DNA of 64,000 nt from Roseibium marinum (GTDB lineage Bacteria > Pseudomonadota > Alphaproteobacteria > Rhizobiales > Stappiaceae). The stretch lies in assembly GCF_002906165.1 (NCBI RefSeq), contig NZ_PPCN01000004.1, forward strand, positions 186,001-250,000. The letters run 5' to 3'. Both the position numbers and the translations under genes were made by a program. Of the stretch, positions 57,601-62,809 are shown piece by piece (the first letter of the stretch is position 1; every line of letters starts with the position of its first letter). The notes under the pieces were generated by a model. It was not told the origin of the DNA and made no database searches. It saw only the letters and a program-made list of their open reading frames with translations.

Positions 57601-59507
57601 GACAAGGCTTCGTCGGTCGGCCGCCAGGCGCCCGTGAACGGCGGGAAGGCGGAATCGAATCCCTGCGCGGCCTCGTCGTCGAAGGTGATGGCGCCGTCGG
57701 CACCACCGCTGCCGTCACGGGTGATCAGTGTGATCCGGGTCCCGTCCGGAGAGACCAGTGTGATCTCCAGATCCGCCAAAAATGTATGGACCAGGTCGAT
57801 CGTGACGTTGACGTCGGCGATCGTTCCCCCGGCCGGAACCTCGATGGTGGATAAGATCGCGCGGTCATCTATGGTTGGCAAGTCAACATTGCCAGATTCG
57901 TGGCTTCCCGCCTCCATCTCAAATTCAACCGGGGCGCCGATCACCGGCGCATCGTCGTCCACCGTCACCGTGAAGGTGGAAGAGGCGGTGTCGCCGTCGC
58001 CGTCCGTTGCGGTGAAGGCGAAGGTCAGGTCAAGATCGTCTTCCGTGTCGGCATCCGGATGGTCGAGATTGTCGACCAGCGTGAACGCGTAGCTGCCACT
58101 GTCGGCATCGGAAAGCGTGGCGAAGAAAACGACACCGGCATCGCCGGTCGCGGTGGGGACGGAGCCGCCCGTGTAACCGACAAGCGTCCCGTCGGACAGA
58201 ACGGCAATTGAAACGGCCAGGCCGTTCGAGGTCAGGCCTTCCAGCCCCGGCTGGCTATCGCCAAAGGCGACAGACCGGTCGCCTGTGCCGCCGCCCGCGG
58301 TCGGGTTGGCATCGTCGGCGCCCCAGGAAATCGCAAGGTTGCCGGAAGACGTGATCGCGGACCCGGCCAGATCGCCGTCATAACCGCTGTCGACGTTGCC
58401 GCCCAGGCCCTCTTCATCGACCGAAGACGCTTCCGCGTCGCCGATGACAGCATCATCGTCGGTCACATTGACTGTGAAAGCCGTACCGATGGATTCCCCA
58501 TCCGTATCCTCGGCGGTGACGCTGAAGGAAACCGGCAGAACAACATCTGTCGCCGCATCCAGGTGGTCCAGGTTGCCGATGAGCGTGAAGGTGTAGGTCG
58601 CACCGGACGCACCTCCGTCAAAGACGTCGGGAACGATTGCAAGCGTTACCGTGAAGACGACTTCGCCTGTGCCTTCTTTCGCCGCGGTGAGCGTTTGACC
58701 GCCGTCGCCATTGCCGACAATCGTGTAGGTGAGCGCGATGCCATCCGAAGACAGGTCCAGCGGAGCGCCGGAGGCATCCAGCGGAATGCCCGCACCATTG
58801 GTGTCGAAGGTCAGGCTTGGCGACGGGCCGGCGTTCTCGCCGAAATTGATCCCCAGGCTGCCTGTGGCGACAAGCGGCCCCTCTCCCGCTTCATTTCCTT
58901 CGGCGAGATTGCCTTCGTCCAGAAAACCGGAATCAGCATCGGAAACGAGTGTCGGAACGGTATCCAGTTCACCATCGGCGAGTGTGGTCCCCGCCCCACC
59001 ACCGGCGCCGAGATCGTCGGGGCCCAGCAGCCCGAGCGTAGTCGTGCCGCCGCCGAGGCCTTCAATTTCCGTGTTCTGAAAATTCTGTCCGGAGCCCTGC
59101 GGCGCGCCCAGGGCCGTCGCCAGATTGCTGGTCTCTCCCGCCGCGGTCTGAATTTCGTCGGCGGCCTGCAGATTTGCAACCGATACAAACTCACCGATCG
59201 AAAGAACCTGGTCCTCACCGACGAGCGCGACCTGTGAACCGCTGTCTCCCAGAAAGAAGTCCTGAACGATGACCATGCCGCCATCGGCGAAGATCATCTG
59301 CAGGTCGTCGCCGATCTGAATGAACGAGATGTCCTCGCTGAGGATCTGGCGGAAATCGACCAGTTGCCCCGGAAGCCTTAACGAGACCACGCTTTGCTGT
59401 GCTTCTGGCCGAGAAAGCGCGAGTGTCACACCTGCATCACTCGGGGGTTCATTGCCACCCGTACCAGAAACGGTGGTGGCCTGTGCGATCCGAACAAACT
59501 CATTCAT
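45609..59507 (-). CDS. Giant RTX adhesin (LapA-like, DUF5801/T1SS repeats)
   Basis: 4,632 residues, about 470 kDa. The N-terminal retention module (about 1-120) ends at a TAAG motif, residues 121-124 (DEIQTAAGETSN), the site type cut by LapG. Residues about 200-3240 are tandem domains of 100-180 residues joined by DDDxP and TDGDGD linkers, the DUF5801/T1SS-143 type. One is interrupted by a proprotein-convertase P-like domain (about 545-680). Next come a cadherin-like repeat (about 3240-3340), two copies of an Ig-like repeat (about 3340-3435 and 3735-3830), a jelly-roll-like domain (about 3445-3590), RTX nonapeptides (about 3906-4060), an EF-hand-like calcium region (about 4190-4355), more RTX (GGAGADTF) and a C-terminal secretion signal. 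It is expected to leave by the adjacent exporter and mediate attachment. Confidence 0.95.
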   Translation of the reverse strand: MNEFVRIAQATTVSGTGGNEPPSDAGVTLALSRPEAQQSVVSLRLPGQLVDFRQILSEDISFIQIGDDLQMIFADGGMVIVQDFFLGDSGSQVALVGEDQVLSIGEFVSVANLQAADEIQTAAGETSNLATALGAPQGSGQNFQNTEIEGLGGGTTTLGLLGPDDLGAGGGAGTTLADGELDTVPTLVSDADSGFLDEGNLAEGNEAGEGPLVATGSLGINFGENAGPSPSLTFDTNGAGIPLDASGAPLDLSSDGIALTYTIVGNGDGGQTLTAAKEGTGEVVFTVTLAIVPDVFDGGASGATYTFTLIGNLDHLDAATDVVLPVSFSVTAEDTDGESIGTAFTVNVTDDDAVIGDAEASSVDEEGLGGNVDSGYDGDLAGSAITSSGNLAISWGADDANPTAGGGTGDRSVAFGDSQPGLEGLTSNGLAVSIAVLSDGTLVGYTGGSVPTATGDAGVVFFATLSDADSGSYAFTLVDNLDHPDADTEDDLDLTFAFTATDGDGDTASSTFTVTVDDDAPVIGAPVEFEMEAGSHESGNVDLPTIDDRAILSTIEVPAGGTIADVNVTIDLVHTFLADLEITLVSPDGTRITLITRDGSGGADGAITFDDEAAQGFDSAFPPFTGAWRPTDEALSGLDGLDQGGTWTLEIVDVGGGGTGTLRSWSLDFGPTSAASVNAIVDEDDLSGATGDLTDGNGDTEAGDDVTRTDSGLDTDGDATTVYGNLAIAWGADNANDVENGGTSAGDGDRAVTFASGTVAALTALGLTSQGEPLSYAINDPANDLLTATSEDGRVVFTVELFDTDTGSFKFDLQDALDHPGGSDENDIVLTFGYTATDSDGDTATSSFTVGVDDDVPVQGTAGTAAPVGEDGLGDANPADGSFDAVDDLSTGAVSLGIDWGADNDTRATGDTFGRTVAFSNGAATLASAGTVTAAQAGLTITGGSFTSGGVALVYEVTATDEGGQVLTAYKGSVGTGNEVFTITLDPTAANGSYTFELVGELDHDSGSDNLDIDFAFAATDADGDQAADGTASVSVEDDTPVQGTAGTAAPVGEDGLGDANATGGSFDAVDDLSTGAVSLGIDWGADNDTRATGDTFGRTVAFSNGAATLASAGTVTAAQAGLTITGGSFTSGGVALVYEVTATDEGGQVLTAYKGSVGTGNEVFTITLDPTAANGSYTFELVGELDHDSGSDNLDIDFAFAATDADGDQAADGTASVSVEDDTPVAATVKNVTVDEDDIVNLQSLGTDPWDTADDDGSTTGALDLAGPAFASGSLADAVSFGADGAASSGGFAFTSTAAADMEALELQSKGETLSFTITTVLGETFLIGYVDNGNGTFNRLFDRWVISVQLDGSGDYAVRLHDQLDHEYGDGTDSPTLVSGTGTLDQIDFGSVIQATDGDGDTMTLDGLFQVTVTDDIPAPSAWVRSGQSVRIDETFGLHSDNVFDPGSGTYDQDVVDLFTDITVTAVVDADLAGPIFARDDVIDYIANVGADENATVEMSLEIVGGDGIDSGLTTTEGEAVKLYAEGDLIVGRGETSGDPVFALHIDDDGQISIVQYQSLWHPDVSTSDEHISLTEKVSAVVTVTDADGDAVSTTVQIGANVITFDDDGPTAYSAGSRINADEASQIGTEVPGQLQFDGGADGATVTDVSLVMNGDYVRGLDLEESGAARRGNLTSNGQNITVSQSTDVNDVITVNGFLEGTATLAFQIVVQPDGGYTYEQFVAFDHPDENQTGSDDRLALRLRFTVTDGDGDTDSAAALIRIADDGPAIGAIADGTVDEDGLTDGNDDNQSGDAADANADGDSDETTFTGDLGIDWGVDDYDTDGAAGIDDGNGRSLTFDTGLDGATPVGLESSGEQVLYTLSNGGTLLTATKAVSGTTVFTVALDDDGTGSYTFTLVDALDHPDGTTEDDINLDFDFVATDSDGDTATDSFTVTVDDDSADARWAGSHIAVDEATDLSTTVVPGQLQFFPGADGATVTAASMGTGGGFVRRFDQEEPAGSQRGDLLVGGERVTQSVTTDPVTKIITIDGTTEGTGAPVFQIVIQPDGSYTYEQFAAFDHPDENETGAEDIIALRIDFTVTDGDGDTDSAGAYIRVSDDGPVQTGDGNHNVGMDEDDISVNGVIQGAGTDGTGPTQFTGNIGKVDFGADGFGSVTFSGVFQVPNELGNTLAANDTVGADSGLTSDDRAVYFRLVEDGQKIEAYVRAEDNGGTEEVIFDATLNGTDRGYTVNLYGNIDHQPGSAGRGNGQSINFDVRATDGDGDYVDVNLSLRITDDAPVQTGDGNHNVGMDEDDIPVNGVIQGAGTDGTGPTQFTGNIGKVDFGADGFGSVTFSGVFQVPNELGNTLAANDTVGADSGLTSDDRAVYFRLVEDGQKIEAYVRAEDNGGTEEVIFDATLNGTDRGYTVNLYGNIDHQPGSAGRGLAQSINFDVRATDGDGDYVDVNLSLRITDDAPETPHALRWASVDEAVTTSGTATGTYTFDVDYGADGAGDSKFDGYLKLDIGPGLAGNVTFDLTDPSVHQTPKLTSDGRVITFELVDDTTIRGYISDVDNGGGGVVEVLEITLSDTKVTFDLFEELDHVAAQDGSPIDGLVFDTGISFYDGDDDLLSVKLRTTVTDDGPVLAQTYRSVTVDEADISDSGSNSFNVDFGADGFGSTNFTGTVRLNIGPGTAGNVSIDLAGGPNSTSGLTSGGEPVTFELSADGQTILGFVDNGGVGDVEIIRLTLAAGDTGAIAELLGPLDHIALNGSGEIAGLRIDAQVAIADGDGDVVNGFFRVNVDDDTPTATPSTTVWVDDEDVPGADGNPGGVGDKTDAPLNLTGMLNHSFGADSDGASISWLDTSSATVPGLGFTYEVADGGATLLIRQNGTLVMTAKVVQETGHFTIIQEAPVSHPIGNDENEVTFQLRYEVTDGDGDTAQSYLWVNVDDDTPTASPSTTVWVDDEDVPGADGNPGGVGDKTDAPLNLTGMLNHSFGADSDGASISWLDTSSATVPGLGFTYEVADGGATLLIRQNGTLVMTAKVVQETGHFTIIQEAPVSHPIGNDENEVTFQLRYEVKDGDGDTAQSYLWVNVDDDTPVIGTANTTVQLDDENVGTDGNAGVGTDPEGTTPDETQDTDLTGTLAHLYGADGAGSLLLTGVDTLTSTPTTAEESFYYGVNAAGTLLTIYQIQSSVAVAVLSVTLDGETSGDYTVEQLAPIDHPDGSSENNVSFDVTYRVTDLDGDTIDGTLPINVDDDSPVANDDTTATSEDTAVLIDVFANDLAGADGVDLSTDVAVASGASNGSVSYNNNGTFTYTPNGGYAGADSFTYTITDADGDQSIATVNITVSAVDDGEATVTITGTAAEGSTLTANFGDDDPDGAASGVAYQWQRDGADIVGATGTTYDLVADDVGAKITVEVAYTDGQGFSENIESPQTDTVTALNAAPVLALNDIAAGATAFDDFSSGNYSGGSGWNGNWNEIDPGSQNDIRISSGRLRFDDSTDGGESISRAIDLSGMSTATLSFDYRGDDLDFGENVQIQAWNGSSWDTLGTLGGDSGGNFSIGLSSAQIGAHTQIRFLAQGNWESSENFYIDNVSVTNLAKVSSTDFVTSYTEGDAAVSVAAAGPTITDDNTILQSATIHLTNAQAGDILNTSGVTGVTVDGSSTATSVVLTGNASLEVYQAAIQAITFANTNDDADTTTPRTVEVSVTDIGGLTSNTATAEITFLPVNDGNASVGITGTAKEGSTLTANFGDDDPDGAASGVTYQWQRGGADIDGATGSTYDLVAADVGAKITVEVAYTDGQGFSENIESAQTDTVTTLNAAPTPGDDIVLKNFGGTAFNIPEWAFLLNDTDPEGDPLDVSGVSNVSSLDSVNHTAGSGPNGYVRIDGDNGSGLDGTFQYAASDGTTSTNATVTVVQDNNSITGSSADEIFAGDNDGDTFTGGGGKDAFFAGGGNDTIRGDQDDHVFDGGSGNDTLEVGANFTSTSDAQIVQVETVELTSAATLDLSNQSEGFKILGSSGNDTIVGGSGNDIINGQEGTDSFTGNGGADQFRLVYNTGTKTIVDYTDGTDKIGFLDTGPFVAPGSVNFKNTEGTAGGASLNSSDFKTASSIANMSSNFDYDVVRITTAQTTDQIQNDDPGSYTRVNNYVIVFNSDTGKGEIWFDVNWASTSGRYHVATLNNITSVAQLNNITASDIVVYSSAYDPIALDLNGDGVDLSATTGFDIDADGDLDQIGWTGPEDGLLVMDLDGSGKIEDGSELFSEVFNGGSFANSLEALASLDDNGDGVIDANDAAFSEIKVWRDGNSDGVTQEGELLSLIEQGIEAINLETAEVNQSVNGNTVFAEGTYTKSDGGTGTYVGVNLGAANDDEVDSEDTTRQSAALAAGAALIVYAASSAEVAAGLSEVRIDGTPLHGEVTVADDFTVTYTSMDGFEGADAVEISLVFADGSIVSRSVELEVLAEEVAVTGSSTGAAADIPDTGTDTAETSGSDVSGPAPELAARVTSSFITGDDGDNVLMGTDGDDILAGGLGADLLTGGAGADTFVLSSLAEADIITDYNFDEGDRIDLGSLLDSAFNPGADESTLVRATESPDGSVTIEVDLDGSDAGHDWMAAATLQDHASMGETIRIVMDQDGTEVDIAVNVA
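50281..51162 (-). repeat. Near-identical tandem repeat pair in adhesin, 441 bp period
   Basis: Two consecutive copies of a 147-residue adhesin domain (50281-50721 and 50722-51162) are almost identical at DNA level. Differences include single bases such as TGCGCGG/TGTGCGG and one K/T change in the TDGDGD linker. A recent duplication or gene conversion is implied. Confidence 0.9.
52141..53202 (-). repeat. Near-identical tandem repeat pair in adhesin, 531 bp period
   Basis: Two consecutive copies of a 177-residue domain (52141-52671 and 52672-53202) differ at only a few bases, for example GCGCGAGG versus GCCCATTG and an S/P change in DEDDIxVNGV. Confidence 0.9.
55834..56937 (-). repeat. Near-identical tandem repeat pair in adhesin, 552 bp period
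   Basis: Two consecutive copies of a 184-residue domain (55834-56385 and 56386-56937) are almost identical. The proteins diverge only at PADGS versus ATGGS near the start of each copy and in occasional silent bases. Confidence 0.9.
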
Positions 59508-60544
59508 GGCAAGTCACTCTGCGCTGTAAGTCAAAATTGCATAAAATTGTCATCATTCATTTACCCAATTTTAACAGTGGGAGAAACACAAACTTTCACT
59601 TCTTTAAAAAAAGGTAAACGCACGAAGACAAGTTAAAGAGTGTGATCCAGATCACAGAAGAGGTGAAATCTGGTATTAATTTTATTTAATTTTTATCTAC
59701 TTAAGCAATAATATGAATAGAAATTTGTTTTCAAAAATATTATCTACAAATATTATGTATTTTTTAGATTGAATACAAAATAAATAGAATTACCACTATA
59801 ACCATATAAAAAATTATTTATTTAAACGCAAAGATACACATAAGAAATAAGAACATTCAAAAAAAACATCCAACTGATTTACTATTCCAAGATCAACATC
59901 AAAGGTTGCAGGTTCAAAATAAAGACATACGATTTTCATGTAACTGAAATGAAGTCAAAAAAATACACATTCGCGAACAAATTGCGACGCCTAAATAATT
60001 TTATGGTACAATTTATTGTTCAGAAAATATTTTTGTAAAATAACAGCGGCATAATTGAGAAATATCACGATAAATTTCATAAATATATTTGCAAATTCTA
60101 TTCATTATAAAATAAATTAAGTATAGATTAAATAGCATTAAATAAAACTACTTCTCAGAATTTCCCTTACCCGTACCCCTATTGAGTGAAGTCAACCAAT
60201 AAGCAACCAAAGGTTTCATCAGCGTTGTATGCTGTGCCCCACCAAAGCGAGTCAGTTCCCTCGCTGTCAGGAAAAAGCGTGGCTCCGCCGAGCTATTTTC
60301 ACTCCGAAAGGCACAACCGGATCCGTTCTGCCTGCCTGACACTCACCTCCCGCCGTACAACGGCAAGCCCCTGTCGAAGGGCAAAGATCGGAAAAGGTCT
60401 GGAGCAACGGCCCGGCAAACTTTTTACGATCCTGAATGCGATGTGCCGGCCGTCACAGGCTGGTCCCTGGTGCCTCCCCTACATGTGTCGTGACCGCGAA
60501 GGAGGACTTCGCTGACATGACGTGAGACCCGCAGGAGATGTGCC
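59508..60544. other. Long AT-rich upstream region of the adhesin gene
   Basis: About 1 kb without a credible gene. From 59520 to about 60160 the sequence is very rich in A and T (long runs of A, T and AT steps), in sharp contrast to the GC-rich surroundings. It holds the adhesin promoter and a CRP-type palindrome, and is a likely target for AT-preferring nucleoid or MucR-type regulators. From 60180 on the composition returns to normal. Confidence 0.6.
59641..59656. promoter_or_regulatory. CRP/FNR-family operator upstream of the adhesin
   Basis: The 16 bases TGTGATCCAGATCACA form a perfect TGTGA-N6-TCACA site, and the 7-base arms TGTGATC/GATCACA are complete reverse complements. The centre lies about 140 bp upstream of the adhesin ATG (start at 59507). 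This equals the E. coli CRP consensus half-sites. Confidence 0.7.
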
Positions 60545-60958
60545 ATGTTTCCACGAACCCGCCCCTCTTCAACGGCGACAGGCCGCTCGCTGTTTCTTGC
60601 CGCCAAAAGACTGTTGTCGGTGTTTGCCGGTTTTGTTGGCGTTGCGCGCGCGTTCAGGTCCGAATGGGGCCTTCTCAGCTTCCCCGAAACCATGACCAAG
60701 GGCTCCTTTTTGCGCCGGCACGATCTGCGCGGATGGTTCGACCATGAACCGGCGCCGCGAAAAGAACGCGATATACCTTCGCCGAAGGGCCGGGGCCACG
60801 CGCCCATGCAAACGGAAAATGCCCGGGTCCTGACAAATTCCCGAGCGGATTCAAACGGTAGCGACAACGCCGAACGGCTAACGCCGGACATGCCCCGGCC
60901 CGCAACGGTGGCCGGCGGTATCAAACAGCAGTCTCCCGGCGCCTTTGTCCGAGAATGA
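60545..60958 (+). CDS. Small hypothetical protein
   Basis: A 137-residue frame with a good AGGAGA site 7 bases before its ATG and codon use rich in G/C at third positions, ending 24 bp before the cytochrome b561 start. The N-terminal half has a mildly hydrophobic stretch (LFLAAKRLLSVFAGFVGVA) and then a basic region (GSFLRRHDLRGWFDHEP); the C-terminal half looks disordered. No family is recognised. It may be real and co-transcribed with the cytochrome gene, but overlapping frames exist on the other strand. Confidence 0.45.
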   Translation: MFPRTRPSSTATGRSLFLAAKRLLSVFAGFVGVARAFRSEWGLLSFPETMTKGSFLRRHDLRGWFDHEPAPRKERDIPSPKGRGHAPMQTENARVLTNSRADSNGSDNAERLTPDMPRPATVAGGIKQQSPGAFVRE

Positions 60959-60982
60959 CTTGCACGGAACACGGAGACTGTG

Positions 60983-61549
60983 ATGCTGAACAAACCGGAA
61001 AGCGGTACGCCTGCGACGGCTTTGCCTCCCCTCGACGAACCCGCCCGTCACACAGGAGCGACCCGGATCCTGCACTGGCTTGTCGCCGCCCTCGTTCTGG
61101 CGACCTGGCCCCTTGGCCTCCTCATCGGCTTCGTCAAGAATGAGGTTTCCCTGGACTTCTACCTGCTTCACGAGAGCTTCGGCTTCCTGGTCCTCTGGCT
61201 CATGCTTGTGCGCGTGGGAAATCTGATGATCGCCCGCAAGCCACCGGCTGACGGGCCGTTCATCGAGCGCTTTGCCGCCACCAGCGTGCACGGCCTTCTG
61301 TATCTGTTTCTGATCATCATGCCGGTCAGCGGATTTCTGGCAACCAATGCGCACGGATTTCCGCTGACATGGTTTGGAATCCTGCCGGTCTGGAGCCCGA
61401 TCGGAAAGTCGCCGGACATCGCCTGGACGCTTTCCGGCATCCACGCCTGGAGCGCCTGGATTCTCCTGGGTCTGTTCGCCCTGCATTTTGCCGCGGTGCT
61501 GTTTCACCACGTCATCAAGCGCGACCACACGCTTTACAAGATGCTCTGA
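60983..61549 (+). CDS. Cytochrome b561 family protein
   Basis: A 188-residue four-helix membrane protein with heme-ligand histidines at RILHWLVA (helix 1), LLHESFGFL (helix 2), SVHGLLYLF (helix 3) and ALHFAAVLFHH (helix 4). These carry electrons across or within the inner membrane; CybB oxidises ubiquinol and can pass electrons to superoxide. GTGATG at 60980 offers a GTG start as well; the ATG at 60983 has CGGAG upstream. It follows the small hypothetical gene closely. Confidence 0.9.
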   Translation: MLNKPESGTPATALPPLDEPARHTGATRILHWLVAALVLATWPLGLLIGFVKNEVSLDFYLLHESFGFLVLWLMLVRVGNLMIARKPPADGPFIERFAATSVHGLLYLFLIIMPVSGFLATNAHGFPLTWFGILPVWSPIGKSPDIAWTLSGIHAWSAWILLGLFALHFAAVLFHHVIKRDHTLYKML

Positions 61550-61683
61550 CGCGCGCTCCGTCTGCTACGAAGGCATCCTGCCTTCAACTGAACGCAGGAT
61601 GCTCCAACACTTTGAAATCGATCAACTCGCTCACCTCCAATCGAGCCCGGTTGGAGGTATGTCACCTGGCGCGAACCGCGGCG

Positions 61684-62808
61684 CTACCTGATCGCGGCAA
61701 TGCTCTTTCTAAAACGCAACCCCGCGAGGGCGAACAGCGCCAGACCGACAACGGTCACCATCAGAAAATGCGGCCAGACAATGTCGATTCCGGCACCTCT
61801 GTAGAGGATTGCCTGGGCGAAGCTGACGAATTGTGTCGAGGGTACGAGACGCATCACGTTCTGAAGCACGACCGGCTGGCTTTCCAGAGGCGTCTCTCCT
61901 CCGGAAAGCAGCATCATCGGCAGAATGAGCAGGATGAACATCAGACCGAATTGCGGCATGGAATGGGTCACCGTGCCAAGCAGAATGCCGAGAGCCGAGG
62001 CAAAGAACAGATAGAGGGCGACACCCGCCAGAAACAGGGGGATCGACCCGGCAATGGGCACGGACAGAACGCTCTCCACAATCACCCAGAGCGCGAAGGA
62101 TACCGCAAGGATGATGACAAGCCCGTTTGCCCACACCTTGGCCAGCATGATCTCGAACGGAGCAAGCGGCATGACCATCAGGTGTTCCAGGGTGCCGTGC
62201 TCGCGCTCGCGGATGAATGCCGCACCGGTCAGCACCACGGTCAGCATCGTCACGTTGTTGATGATTTCCATCACGCTGGAGAACCAGGGGCTGGAAAGAT
62301 TCGGGTTGAAGGCAAAGCGGGTGACGAGCGACAGGGGCAGCGATGCATCCTGCCCCTGTTCCTTTCCGTAGCGCTCGATCTCCTGGGCAAGAATACTGGC
62401 GATATGGTTCGCGCCGATCCCCGCCTGCATTGTCGCGGTGGCATCGATATTGACCTGGATTGCCGGACGGTTTCCCCTGACCACATCCTTCTCGAAATCC
62501 GGCGGGATCACCAGGATGAAGGAATAGCGGCGCGTATCCAGTCCGGGGTCGATCTCGTCGAAGGAGATGAGTTCGGGCCTGCGGAACTCCGGTTTCAGAA
62601 AGGCCTGGCTTATTCTGGTGGAAAGCTGGGAACGGTCCTCGTCCACTATCGCGATTGCGGCGTTGTGCAGATCCGTCGAAAACCCGGTTCCGGCCGCATA
62701 GATCCCGACGCTGAAGGACCAGCCGATCAGGATAAGCAGCACCGCATCCCTTCTGAGGCTGTAGAGTTCCTTCATTCCGAGACGCAGAATATTCTGGAGG
62801 CTGTGCAT
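61684..62808 (-). CDS. ABC-2 type permease (YhhJ-like)
   Basis: A 374-residue inner-membrane protein. It has one N-terminal helix, a periplasmic domain of about 140 residues (GFSTDLHNAAIAIVDEDRSQLS onward), and five C-terminal helices with the ABC-2 signature region EREHGTLEHLMVMPLAPFEIMLAKVWAN. It matches YhhJ, the companion of RbbA in YhiI-RbbA-YhhJ-type exporters. It starts one base after the stop of the upstream gene of the same group, so they are coupled. Confidence 0.9.
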   Translation of the reverse strand: MHSLQNILRLGMKELYSLRRDAVLLILIGWSFSVGIYAAGTGFSTDLHNAAIAIVDEDRSQLSTRISQAFLKPEFRRPELISFDEIDPGLDTRRYSFILVIPPDFEKDVVRGNRPAIQVNIDATATMQAGIGANHIASILAQEIERYGKEQGQDASLPLSLVTRFAFNPNLSSPWFSSVMEIINNVTMLTVVLTGAAFIREREHGTLEHLMVMPLAPFEIMLAKVWANGLVIILAVSFALWVIVESVLSVPIAGSIPLFLAGVALYLFFASALGILLGTVTHSMPQFGLMFILLILPMMLLSGGETPLESQPVVLQNVMRLVPSTQFVSFAQAILYRGAGIDIVWPHFLMVTVVGLALFALAGLRFRKSIAAIR

Positions 62809-62809
62809 G

